From JAHEEL01 sp963715255 (GTDB taxonomy: Bacteria; Actinomycetota; Acidimicrobiia; Spongiisociales; UBA5794), in NCBI GenBank assembly GCA_963715255.1, contig CAVQRN010000002.1, positions 372,001 through 436,000 of the forward strand: DNA of 64,000 nt, read 5' to 3'. Shown here piece by piece: positions 1 through 7,758 of the stretch; within the stretch, counting starts at the first letter, position 1, and the number at the start of each line of letters is the position of its first letter. A program made the position numbers and the translations under genes. Below the pieces are notes generated by a model. The model made no database searches and was not told where the DNA came from. It worked only from the letters and a program-made list of their open reading frames with translations.

Positions 1-573
1 GAGCACCTCGATGCAAGCACCAGGAGCGAGTCCTTGGTCGGCGGCGAATGCCGCGAGTGGTTCCGGCAGATCAACTGCGAGGATCGGCCCACGGGTCCCG
101 ACTGCCATCACCGAAAGCAACTCGGTCACCGGCGGCGAGACCTCGCCGACGGCGGTCGGAATCGCCCGCCCATGGGGTCCCGACAACGGATCTCCGAGGA
201 ACCCCGAGAGCAGATTCGCGACGTCGTCCGGTGTCACGTGCTCGAGATCGCAGGCAATCTCGTCGGCGTGTGCCGCGCTCAACCCAAGTTGCCCGGATAG
301 GAAGACGCCCCAGAGGCGACGACGACGAAGAATCGATGAGGCTACGGCCCGGCCGCTCTCGGTAAGGGACACGCCCCGGTACGGCTCGTAGTCGACGTAG
401 CCGCGAGCGTCGAGCTTGCGGATCATCTGATTGGCGGACACGCCCGTCACATCGAGTTGAGCCGCAATGTGCGACATGGACACCGGCTCGGTTCGCCCGT
501 CTTCGATCGCCCGTGCGACCGTGATGAGGTACATCTCTTCGGCTTCTGAAGTCCCGGTTTGGTGTTGAACCAT
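1..573 (-). CDS. DtxR-family metal-dependent repressor (3' end outside window)
   Basis: Reading the minus strand from ATG at 573 gives 191 codons open to the window edge. Residues about 9-70 form a winged helix-turn-helix with the family signature EYEPYRG-like DYEPYRGVSLTESG. Residues about 75-140 match the metal-binding and dimerisation domain (ADEIACDLEHV, then a GDPLSGPHG segment). From about 150 an FeoA/SH3-like domain begins and is cut by the edge. Family members repress iron or manganese uptake genes when loaded with Fe2+ or Mn2+. A perfect palindrome of the DtxR-box type lies 26 bp upstream of the start, so the gene is probably autoregulated. Whether it senses iron (IdeR-like) or manganese (MntR-like) cannot be told from the sequence. 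The family call is firm, the ligand open. Confidence 0.88.
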   Translation of the reverse strand, partial: MVQHQTGTSEAEEMYLITVARAIEDGRTEPVSMSHIAAQLDVTGVSANQMIRKLDARGYVDYEPYRGVSLTESGRAVASSILRRRRLWGVFLSGQLGLSAAHADEIACDLEHVTPDDVANLLSGFLGDPLSGPHGRAIPTAVGEVSPPVTELLSVMAVGTRGPILAVDLPEPLAAFAADQGLAPGACIEVL

Positions 574-598
574 GCCTGTGGATTCCCGCAATAGATGT

Positions 599-612
599 TT
601 AGGCATGCCTAA
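599..612. promoter_or_regulatory. DtxR/MntR-type operator palindrome
   Basis: TTAGGCATGCCTAA is a perfect 14-bp inverted repeat, extended by one T on the left. It resembles the TTAGGnnnnnCCTAA core of DtxR/IdeR/MntR boxes. It sits 26 bp upstream of the divergent DtxR-family start at 573 and about 95 bp upstream of the lipocalin-like gene at 708, so binding could affect both. Confidence 0.75.
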
Positions 613-707
613 TCATAGACACCGGAGTGGGGCATCGATCCTTCATCAGCGTGCGGTCTGCCCGCGACGTGGCGAACAACCCCTACCGAAAGAGCCTGGA
701 GGCGCAT

Positions 708-1211
708 ATGGTCCACGCAATGCATCGTCTCATCGGAACCTGGCGTCTCGTCGAGTGGACGTTCACCGTGAACGAGTCTCGCCCCACCCATCCGTGGGGC
801 GGAGACCCGGTCGGTCTGCTCACCTACACCGACGACGGACGCATGAACGCGTCGCTGATGAGCATCGGCAGGCCACCAGCGCCGACGCGTACCCTGAGCG
901 CCGCACCGGCCGACATCCGGGCTGCAGCGGCAGCCGGCTATCTCGCCTACGCAGGCGCCTACACGATCGAGGATGACGACGTCCTCCATCACATCGAGGT
1001 GAGCCTCATGCCCAACTGGGTGGGAAGAACCGAGCGCCGACACATTGAGTGGCTGCCAAACGGGAGCGGAAAGGACCTCATTCTCTCGACGCCGCCGACC
1101 CGTACCGACGGCGGCCGGACCGCCGTGAATCGACTCAGGTGGGCAAGAATCCCGTCGAGCGCCGACACAGATGAGAGCGGAATGCCCACAGGTCGTCCGA
1201 ACGGCGGGTAG
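708..1211 (+). CDS. lipocalin-like domain protein
   Basis: The 167-residue product begins with the HRLIGTWRLVEW motif and has a GLLTYTDDGRMNASLMS stretch, both typical of the bacterial lipocalin-like family (Pfam Lipocalin_5). These are small beta-barrels presumed to bind a hydrophobic ligand. ATG 708 is chosen because GGAGG lies 5 bases upstream at 698-702; the frame is open further upstream but nothing there resembles the family. The gene is divergent from the DtxR-family gene and shares its operator-bearing intergenic region. The ligand and role are unknown. Confidence 0.7.
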   Translation: MVHAMHRLIGTWRLVEWTFTVNESRPTHPWGGDPVGLLTYTDDGRMNASLMSIGRPPAPTRTLSAAPADIRAAAAAGYLAYAGAYTIEDDDVLHHIEVSLMPNWVGRTERRHIEWLPNGSGKDLILSTPPTRTDGGRTAVNRLRWARIPSSADTDESGMPTGRPNGG

Positions 1212-1247
1212 CCTCAAGCCAGCCTCACCGCCGACGTTGGGGGTCAC

Positions 1248-2475
1248 ATGGCGAGATCAAGCGGGAGATCCTCGATTCCGCGACCGTTCGTGCACAAGCG
1301 CTCGATCGGTCCGTGGAAGATTCTCCTATGGATCACTCTCGCCGTCTTGGTGCTGGTGCTCGCCTTCTACGGACTTGGCGGCTGGCACTTCTCAAACGAG
1401 ATCTACTCGGGGGCCTTCGAGGTGCGTCCGCCGGAGCCTCCCGAGTTCGACATCACACTCGATCGCGAGGAAGCCGAAGCGGTCGTTCTGCGAGCCGACC
1501 CCGACGCTGGGAACTTGACGGCTGACGGCTTGTTCGGTCTCATCACCGAATCGGACGCAACGGTCATCGGCGGCATTGTCAGCGCTGAGACATCCGGTGG
1601 TGTGACAACGGTGCGTCGCTCTCGCTGTGCCGGGCGAGCCGATTCCTGCACCGGGATCCGCCGTCAGGCTCGACGCGTTCGTATGGCCCGGCGATCCGAG
1701 TACGGCGCTGGGACTCGCGTTCGAAGAGATCGAAATCGAGGTCGAAGGAGGACGTGCCGGCGCCTGGTACCTCGAAGGTTCCACCGACACGTGGATGATC
1801 TTCGTTCACGGCAAGGGCGCGCCGAGGAACGAGGCGCTGCGTCTCCTTCCCGTGGCCGCCGAACGCGGGTATCACGCCATGGTCATCGACTATCGCAACG
1901 ATCCGGGAGCGCCTCGTGACCCCTCCGGCAACTACCAGTACGGACTGACCGAATGGAATGACGTCGCGGCTGCGGCACGATACGCGAAGGTCAACGGTGG
2001 TCAAGACCTGATCGTCGTCGGGTACTCGATGGGCGGATCGAACGTGATGTCCTATCTGCTCGAGTCACCGCTGCGCAACCAGACGGTTGCCGCGATTCTC
2101 GACAGCCCCGTGCTCGACTTCGAAGCCACCGTCGACCATGGGGCGGCTCAAGCCACGCTCCCGCTCACGTCAATCACGCTGCCGCAGAGCCTGGTCTCGA
2201 CGGCGAAATGGCTCGCAGGTTGGCGGTTCGACATCGACTGGGAGGCGCTCAATTACGTCGAGCGGTGGCGGGACCTTCACACCCCAACGCTCATCATCCA
2301 GGGAACCGGCGACGACACCGTCCCGGTCGGACCGTCCCACGAGCTGGCACGGATCCGTCCCGACCTCGTCACGCTGGTTACGCCACCCGGCGTCGGCCAC
2401 GTGCTCGCGTGGAACGCCGATCCGGAGGGCTACGAGGCACTCGTGAACGCCTTCCTCGACGACCTCGGCGTCTAG
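1248..2475 (+). CDS. membrane-anchored alpha/beta hydrolase, frame broken near 1614
   Basis: The 5' part (from ATG 1248) encodes a basic N-terminus, one membrane helix at about residues 25-46 and a short extracytoplasmic stretch. The alpha/beta hydrolase fold follows in the next frame from about 1615: FVHGKG oxyanion region, nucleophile elbow GYSMGGS near 2026, acid in QGTGDDTVP near 2308, and base His in GVGHVLAW near 2395. Removing one C at about 1614 joins the frames into VTTVVALAVPGEP and gives one protein of about 408 residues. Read as sequenced, the catalytic part could only start at GTG 1627 and would lose its anchor. I read this as one gene with an indel. The substrate is unknown. Confidence 0.7.
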
Positions 2476-2607
2476 ACGACACCCCGGTTCTCTGCTCCAA
2501 CCAACGGCGTGCAGCAACGCGGACCGCTTGACGCTATGCGGCAACCGGAAGCCGGGGTGGTGGGACACTCCCTGCCCGAATGGTCGTCGCGCGGTTCCAG
2601 GTCCGGG

Positions 2608-3855
2608 CTACGGGATCGGCATCCCTCTATCGAGCACGAACCAGAGATCGGCGACGTTCGTCCCGGTCGGCCCGGTCACGATGAGATCACCCGTCGCGGC
2701 GAGGTAGGTACTCGCGTCGTTGTTCTCGAGAGCGGCTATCGCATCGAGGCTCGAGGCACGTCCCCGATCGATCGTCCCTCCATCAACGATTCCACCGGCG
2801 GCGTTGGTCGGTCCATCGATGCCGTCCGTCCCCCCAGCGAGGAAGGTGACCGATCGTCCTTCGATTTCGATCGCCGCTGCGAGCGCCGCTTCCTGATTGC
2901 GGCCTCCCCTCCCCGACCCGGTGACCGTCACCGTTGTTTCTCCCGCGAACACGAGGACCTCGTCAGCCTCTGTGGGGACCGCGACGGCGGCGAACGCCGC
3001 CTCACGCGCCTCCCCCGTGTGGCATGTTGTGACAATCCTGGCGCGGAAACCATGCGATCGAACATACGTCGCCGCCGCTTCGGCGGCCACGGTGCCGCTC
3101 CCGATGACCTCCACGACGTGTCGTGGGTGGGGTTCGCTCGGTGTCTCGGGAATCTGTCCTTCGCAGCCGCTCTCGAGATGGACGATCACCCGGTCGGGGA
3201 GTCGCTCGCGGAAGCCGTAGCGATCCACTACGGCCAAGGCATCCTCATAGGTGGTCGGATCCGGAATCGTCGGACCCGACCCGATAGCGTCAAGCGGGTC
3301 CCCAACGATATCGGAGAGCACAAGGGTGACGAGACGTGAACGACCGGCCGCAGCCGCAAGGCGCCCGCCCTTGACGGCGGAGAGGTGCTTGCGCACCGTG
3401 TTCGTCTCAACGATATCGGCGCCGCACTCGAGGAGGACTTGATTCGATTGCCTCAGATCCTCGAGCGACAATCCCTCCGCCGGAGCAGCGAGAAGCGCAG
3501 AGGCTCCTCCGGAGATGAGAACTACGACCACGTCATCCGGCCCGGCCGACATCGCCAGATCGAGCGCGCGACGCGCACCCGCAACGCTTCCCTGGTTCGG
3601 GACGGGATGCCCCGCAACGATGACGGGCAGTGGTGCATTCCCGTGCTGCGGTGCCACGATGACACCATCGTCGATATTCACGGCGCGTGCGATGCCCCGG
3701 GTCATTGCGGCGGAAGCCTTGCCGACGGCGATTACCACGATTCGGCGACGGTCGCGAACGTCGAGATGCTCGGCGGCGCGGATCGTAGCGGCCTCCGGAT
3801 CGACCCCGGCGACGCCGGCTCGGAACGCATCGAGCAGGAGTGTTCGGTCGTCCAT
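2608..3855 (-). CDS. glycerate 2-kinase (MOFRL family)
   Basis: The 415-residue length matches the GckA/TtuD family. Recognisable motifs are GKASAAM (45-51), GHPVPNQGS (82-90), LISGGASALL (113-122), SDIVGDPLDAIGSGP (181-195), FAGETTVTV (303-311) and the C-terminal MOFRL signature GGTDGIDGPTNAAGG (341-355). The enzyme phosphorylates D-glycerate to 2-phosphoglycerate, linking glyoxylate, serine or tartrate breakdown to glycolysis. It stands alone between a convergent hydrolase gene and the secreted protein gene at 3966, with no glyoxylate-pathway neighbours here. The protein call is secure; the pathway feeding it cannot be inferred. Confidence 0.9.
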   Translation of the reverse strand: MDDRTLLLDAFRAGVAGVDPEAATIRAAEHLDVRDRRRIVVIAVGKASAAMTRGIARAVNIDDGVIVAPQHGNAPLPVIVAGHPVPNQGSVAGARRALDLAMSAGPDDVVVVLISGGASALLAAPAEGLSLEDLRQSNQVLLECGADIVETNTVRKHLSAVKGGRLAAAAGRSRLVTLVLSDIVGDPLDAIGSGPTIPDPTTYEDALAVVDRYGFRERLPDRVIVHLESGCEGQIPETPSEPHPRHVVEVIGSGTVAAEAAATYVRSHGFRARIVTTCHTGEAREAAFAAVAVPTEADEVLVFAGETTVTVTGSGRGGRNQEAALAAAIEIEGRSVTFLAGGTDGIDGPTNAAGGIVDGGTIDRGRASSLDAIAALENNDASTYLAATGDLIVTGPTGTNVADLWFVLDRGMPIP

Positions 3856-3965
3856 GAGGTCAAGCTAGTGGCGGCTTCGACGTGGATGCGATTCAGAGGG
3901 ATCAGGACGCGATCTGGACCCCGCAGCCGGAAGGACACTGCGGGGTCCAGTCGAGGTCGGACCGA

Positions 3966-4502
3966 TCAGGCGTTTGTGGAGTCGCTCCGATCTGCAGCCC
4001 GACGCTCACGGAGTTCGCCGCCGAGTTGGCTCAGCTCGTCCTTCGAGATCACTCCGTCGTCGAGGAACTCGGCGGCAGGGCCGCTCGGATCCTTCAACGG
4101 GTGGTCGTCCGGAAGCTCGGCAAGTTCACTCGCGTCGATCACACCGTCCTCGAGGATCCCACCCATCGCGAAGCCTCGTCTGAAGCCTGGCTCGAATCGT
4201 CCGGGATTGGCCTCGCGCCACTCGTCATGCTGCGCTCGGACCTCCCCATGTCTGGCCTCCAGGGCGGCCTTGACGGCGTCGGCTTCACCCTGGTCGAGGG
4301 TCCCGTCGGCAACCAAGTCGACGAGGACCTCATCGAGGATGTCGCCCGGCATCGGGATATCCGGCCGCTCGCCGGCCGGAACCTCAGCTGCTGGGACCTC
4401 ATCGGTCTGGGCAAGCGCAGGTCCGTCGACGAATGTCGAGGCCACGAACGCCCCGGCCACCAGAACGCCGGCGGCTGCGATGGAAACGAAGATCTTCTTC
4501 AT
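3966..4502 (-). CDS. secreted protein with EF-hand-like repeats
   Basis: The 178-residue product starts at ATG 4502 (MKKIF) with an AGGAGA-type site just upstream. An N-terminal signal peptide ends at about residue 32 (ALAQ). The mature part has three short repeats of the type DG-[TV]-[IL]-[DS]-x-x-E (ADGTLDQGEADAV, EDGVIDASELAEL, DDGVISKDELSQL), resembling EF-hand loops or the repeats common in actinobacterial exported proteins. No enzymatic motif is visible. Two 11-bp CTCAC repeats at 4564-4585 resemble the sites upstream of the nearby two-component system, so it may belong to that regulon. Function unknown. Confidence 0.65.
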   Translation of the reverse strand: MKKIFVSIAAAGVLVAGAFVASTFVDGPALAQTDEVPAAEVPAGERPDIPMPGDILDEVLVDLVADGTLDQGEADAVKAALEARHGEVRAQHDEWREANPGRFEPGFRRGFAMGGILEDGVIDASELAELPDDHPLKDPSGPAAEFLDDGVISKDELSQLGGELRERRAADRSDSTNA

Positions 4503-4563
4503 GTGTATCTCCTTTCTTCGTCCATGAGCACATGCTTGACCGCCCACATCACGAATCTGTGTG

Positions 4564-4585
4564 CGGCACGTGAGAAGGGGGTGAG
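4564..4585 (-). promoter_or_regulatory. candidate response-regulator site (two 11-bp repeats)
   Basis: On the minus strand the units CTCACCCCCTT and CTCACGTGCCG stand in tandem, 62 bp upstream of the start at 4502. The first nearly equals the unit CTCATCCCCCT found upstream of the response-regulator gene. This is a weaker match than the sites at 6866-6909 and 7030-7084. Confidence 0.4.
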
Positions 4586-4608
4586 AGAAGTCTCGAGTGG
4601 TTGAGAAT

Positions 4609-4720
4609 GAGTCGCGGAGTGGCGGAGTAGCGGAGGAGCTGGGTAGCGGAGTAGCCGGAGTAGCCGAGTAGCCGAGTAGCTGAGTAGCGGAGTAGCGAGT
4701 ACGAGTAGCGGAGTAGCGGG
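4609..4720. repeat. degenerate GAGTAGC tandem array
   Basis: Roughly a dozen copies of an approximately 8-bp unit GAGTAGC(G/C) run in imperfect tandem. The same unit occurs again at 6915-6943 and, in the opposite orientation, at 6990-7024, on the other side of the two-component operon. It overlaps no supported gene. Confidence 0.7.
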
Positions 4721-4797
4721 ATTGCGGGGTCAGCGTCCAGCAACCTGGTCGTCATGGCTTTGAGTTCTGGGCCTTGGGCGATGAGCGCGAATACTGA

Positions 4798-6135
4798 CTA
4801 CCGGCTACCGATTTCGAACCCCACGACTGCTCCTCCGTCGTCGGGTGTCTCAACGAACACCTCGCCGCCGTGGGCCTCGACGATCTGCTTCACGATCGAG
4901 AGCCCGAGGCCGGATCCCGGCATCGATCGCGCCGAGGCCGATCGATAGAACCGGTCGAACACGTGATCACGATCTGCCACGTCGATTCCCGGGCCATGAT
5001 CCCGGACGGCGACTCGTCCATTGGATACGGTGACCCCGATCTGGCCACCCTCGGCACCCCACTTCAGAGCATTGTCGAGAAGGTTGTCGATCGCTCGCAC
5101 CAGCGCAACGGATCGGCCACGCACGGGACTCCGCTCCGAGGTGACGTCGATGTCGAGAGCTGTCCGCCGAGCGGCCCGTTCAACGGACATTTCGACAATC
5201 TCGTCGAGATATAAATCCTCAACCGGCTCTTCGGTGTATCGATCGGATGCGAGATCCACAACCTCGCCAACGAGTACGGAGAGATCCTTCACCTCCGCCT
5301 CGGCGGCCGTGATCAGCTCAGACCGCTGATCGTCGCTCAGATTCTTCGTCCGACCGAGGAGTTCAATATTGGTGCGCAACGCAGTGAGCGGTGTGCGCAG
5401 TTCGTGCCCGGCGTCGCGAACCAGCCGCTTCTGCTGGGTCCGGCTCTCCTCGAGAGCGGCCAGCATGGCATTGAAGTTGCGAGCAAGGCGGCCGACCTCG
5501 TCGTTCGCTCCTATGTCGATCCTTGCCGCGAGGTCCTGTGTCTCGGCGACGTGGTCCGCGGCCTCGGCCAGATCGTCGATCGGCTTCAGCGTGCTGCGAG
5601 CTACGAACAGACCGGCGACGCCGGCGAGGAGAACACCGATCATCCCGATCGACACGAGGGCCACGGCGAGCCCGGCGAGCGTTGCGTCGACCTCGGTCAG
5701 GGGCCGGGCGATCTGTACGACGCCGAGGGATTCGGAGGTGAAGACGATCATTCGAACATGAACGCCGTCGACACGCTCGTCGGAGAGATACGCATGATCG
5801 GCCGCAGACTGCCCATCGGCCCCAGGCAGGGGCGCCTGCCCCTCCGGGATCAGGACATCGCCGGTCGGTAACGTCACCTGGTAGTAGACGGTATCGAACG
5901 CGGCGCCCCGACCGCCGAGGAGACCGAGCGGCGGACGCATCGGCCCGTCCACACCGACGATTCCACGTGGATCGTCGGCAAGGCTCTGGATGACGAGTGC
6001 CCGCTCGACCAGGCTCTCATCGATCTCCGACCGCAGTTCGCGTCTAGCCGACAGGAACGCCGCGGCCGAGATGACGACGACACCGACGGCCACGGCAATT
6101 GCCGCGACGAGAGCGATCCTGGTTCTGATCTTCAC
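4798..6135 (-). CDS. sensor histidine kinase, MprB-like
   Basis: GTG 6135 gives 445 residues. Membrane helix 1 is at about 7-27 and helix 2 at about 153-178; between them lies an extracytoplasmic sensor of roughly 120 residues. A HAMP segment leads to the H-box RDAGHELRTPLTALRTN with phospho-accepting His244, then an N-box (DNLLDNALKW), G1 (DHGPGID) and G2 (GSGLGLSIVKQI). The kinase follows its regulator gene (stop 6155) with a 19-base gap, so they form one operon. In mycobacteria MprAB responds to envelope stress. Here the divergent efflux operon suggests a similar envelope role, but the signal is not determinable from sequence. Confidence 0.88.
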   Translation of the reverse strand: MKIRTRIALVAAIAVAVGVVVISAAAFLSARRELRSEIDESLVERALVIQSLADDPRGIVGVDGPMRPPLGLLGGRGAAFDTVYYQVTLPTGDVLIPEGQAPLPGADGQSAADHAYLSDERVDGVHVRMIVFTSESLGVVQIARPLTEVDATLAGLAVALVSIGMIGVLLAGVAGLFVARSTLKPIDDLAEAADHVAETQDLAARIDIGANDEVGRLARNFNAMLAALEESRTQQKRLVRDAGHELRTPLTALRTNIELLGRTKNLSDDQRSELITAAEAEVKDLSVLVGEVVDLASDRYTEEPVEDLYLDEIVEMSVERAARRTALDIDVTSERSPVRGRSVALVRAIDNLLDNALKWGAEGGQIGVTVSNGRVAVRDHGPGIDVADRDHVFDRFYRSASARSMPGSGLGLSIVKQIVEAHGGEVFVETPDDGGAVVGFEIGSR

Positions 6136-6154
6136 GGGCGACCCCTGGAGCGTG

Positions 6155-6838
6155 TCACGACTCGTCGCGCAGCGTGTAGCCGACGCCACGAACGGTGTGA
6201 ATCAATCGGGATCGACCGGCGCCTTCGGTCTTCCGTCTGAGGTATCCGACATACACATCGAGCGAATTGGAGGACGTCTCGAAGTCGAATCCCCACACGT
6301 CGCGATAGATCTGGTCGCGTGTGGCTACCCGTCCGCCGGTTCGAAGAAGAACCTCGAGCAGATCGAATTCGGTCTTCGTGAGGGGGAGGGACTCGCCCGA
6401 TCGTTTCACCGTGCGCGTACCGAGATTCATTTCGAGGTCGGCGAAAGAAAGGACCTCCGATACCTCCCCGGCCGACCGTCGCAGAAGGGCACGAATCCGC
6501 GCGAGCAGTTCCTCGAGCGCGAAGGGCTTCGCCAGATAGTCGTCGGCGCCTGCGTCGAGTCCATCGACGCGGTCGGAGACTTCGGTGAGCGCCGTGAGCA
6601 TGAGAACAGGGGTTTCATCGCCCTTCGCTCTGAGTCGCCGGCACATCTCGAGACCGTCGACGAACGGCATCATCACGTCGAGCACGATCACGTCGGGTGG
6701 ATCTCCTGCGATCGCTTCGAGACCACGGCCGCCATCGTTCGCCGTCGCGACGTCGTACCCCTCGAACGACAGCGCGCGAGTCAACGCAGCGCGAACGTCC
6801 GGGTCGTCTTCAACGATGAGCACCTTGGCGGTCTCCAT
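6155..6838 (-). CDS. OmpR-family response regulator, MprA-like
   Basis: The 227-residue protein has a receiver domain with the acidic pair at 11-12, phospho-acceptor Asp54 (VIVLDVMMP) and the conserved Lys in DDYLAKPF, followed by a winged-helix DNA-binding domain from about 130 to 225 (ending RSRLIHTVRGVGYTLRDES). AGGAGG lies just upstream of ATG 6838. It is the first gene of an operon with the kinase at 4798. Four 11-bp repeats at 6866-6909 lie directly upstream, and related repeats precede the divergent efflux operon, consistent with autoregulation plus control of the exporter. Confidence 0.9.
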   Translation of the reverse strand: METAKVLIVEDDPDVRAALTRALSFEGYDVATANDGGRGLEAIAGDPPDVIVLDVMMPFVDGLEMCRRLRAKGDETPVLMLTALTEVSDRVDGLDAGADDYLAKPFALEELLARIRALLRRSAGEVSEVLSFADLEMNLGTRTVKRSGESLPLTKTEFDLLEVLLRTGGRVATRDQIYRDVWGFDFETSSNSLDVYVGYLRRKTEGAGRSRLIHTVRGVGYTLRDES

Positions 6839-6865
6839 GACACCTCCTGAGCAAGAAGATACGCC

Positions 6866-6909
6866 AGCCGTCTGAGAATGGCGTGAATCGGATCTAAGAG
6901 GGGGATGAG
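6866..6909 (-). promoter_or_regulatory. candidate response-regulator operator, four 11-bp repeats
   Basis: Reading the minus strand from 6909 the units are CTCATCCCCCT, CTTAGATCCGA, TTCACGCCATT and CTCAGACGGCT, each exactly 11 bp. OmpR-family regulators bind direct repeats at helical-turn spacing. The array lies 28 bp upstream of the regulator start at 6838. Confidence 0.55.
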
Positions 6910-6914
6910 AGTGC

Positions 6915-7024
6915 GACGAGTAGCGGAGTAGCCGAGTAGCAGCGTCGGTCGGGGGTTCCCGAGCACCGAGCGACTCGGTATCGTGCTTTCCGCTACTCAG
7001 CTGCGCCGCTACTCAGCTACTCAT
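6915..7024. repeat. inverted GAGTAGC arrays between divergent operons
   Basis: Short arrays of GAGTAGC units at 6915-6943 and CGCTACTCAGC units at 6990-7024 are arranged head-to-head and could form a large imperfect hairpin. They repeat the unit seen at 4609-4720 and lie between the two predicted operator arrays. Confidence 0.6.
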
Positions 7025-7029
7025 TTCTT

Positions 7030-7084
7030 CTCAGGATCTTCTTATCTGATGCTCAGTCCTGCCTCAGGTTTGCCTGATTGACTA
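7030..7084 (+). promoter_or_regulatory. candidate response-regulator operator, five 11-bp repeats
   Basis: Consecutive units start at 7030, 7041, 7052, 7063 and 7074: CTCAGGATCTT, CTTATCTGATG, CTCAGTCCTGC, CTCAGGTTTGC, CTGATTGACTA. Three contain CTCAG exactly; the other two are degenerate. The strict 11-bp phase and position 42 bp upstream of the lipoprotein start fit an OmpR-family operator for the efflux operon. Confidence 0.6.
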
Positions 7085-7126
7085 CTCGTCGAACCTCGAA
7101 ATATCACACATCGATTGGAGATCGAG

Positions 7127-7738
7127 ATGAAACGCAACGTCGTTGTCCCCATACTGCTCGCCTTCGGCCTGCTCGCTGCTGCATGCGGCGGCGCGGACTC
7201 GGACTCGGGCGTCGCCTCGCTCGAGACGCAGAGCGCGGCGACTGAGGAGCAAGGGCAGGCGCAGGGCGACGCAGTGGCTGAAGAACCCGTGTCCGACGAG
7301 GAAGCGATCCTTGCGTTCGCCGCCTGCCTCAGAGACGAAGGCCTCGATGTCGAGGATCCCACCGTTGACGCCGACGGGAATCTGCGTCCGCCGAGACCCC
7401 GCGATATCGATGAACAAGATCTCGACATGATGAGCGCGGCGATGGAAGCGTGCAGCGGGTACCTCGAGAGTGTTGCCTTCGGATTCGATGGCGCCGATCA
7501 GACCGAGCGGCAAGACCAACTCTACGAATACGCTTCCTGCATGCGGGAGAACGGCTACGACATGCCAGATCCGGACTTCTCGTCCTTCGGCACCCCTGGA
7601 CAGGGTGGCGGAGGACCGTTCGGCGCCATCGATCGGGACGAACCGGCGTTCCAGACAGCGCAGGAAGCATGTGCCGACATCTTTGGCGCCGACGGCCGCA
7701 TCCCCGGCGGCGGCCCCGGAGGGGGCATGGGCGGATGA
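7127..7738 (+). CDS. four-cysteine lipoprotein, efflux-associated (copy 1)
   Basis: ATG 7127 has GGAG 6 bases upstream and gives 203 residues. A lipoprotein signal ends in the lipobox LLAAAC. The mature protein contains two copies of one motif: FAACLRDEGLDVEDP with partner MEAC, and YASCMRENGYDMPDP with partner QEAC. That makes four cysteines, probably two disulfides, and a Gly-rich tail. The CMRExG-xxxPDP type is widespread in actinobacterial exported proteins, without a known function as far as I know. The next gene encodes the adaptor of an ABC exporter, and a paralogue at 39704 precedes an RND exporter. A periplasm-side accessory role in export is inference. Confidence 0.75.
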   Translation: MKRNVVVPILLAFGLLAAACGGADSDSGVASLETQSAATEEQGQAQGDAVAEEPVSDEEAILAFAACLRDEGLDVEDPTVDADGNLRPPRPRDIDEQDLDMMSAAMEACSGYLESVAFGFDGADQTERQDQLYEYASCMRENGYDMPDPDFSSFGTPGQGGGGPFGAIDRDEPAFQTAQEACADIFGADGRIPGGGPGGGMGG

Positions 7739-7758
7739 CCGACGCAAGGAGTGAGCCA

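Noticed and set aside
609..1247. Long open frame on the minus strand over the lipocalin-like gene
   Set aside because: It has no family resemblance and no ribosome site, whereas the plus-strand gene at 708 has a good site and a recognisable fold. GC-rich third positions create such open frames.
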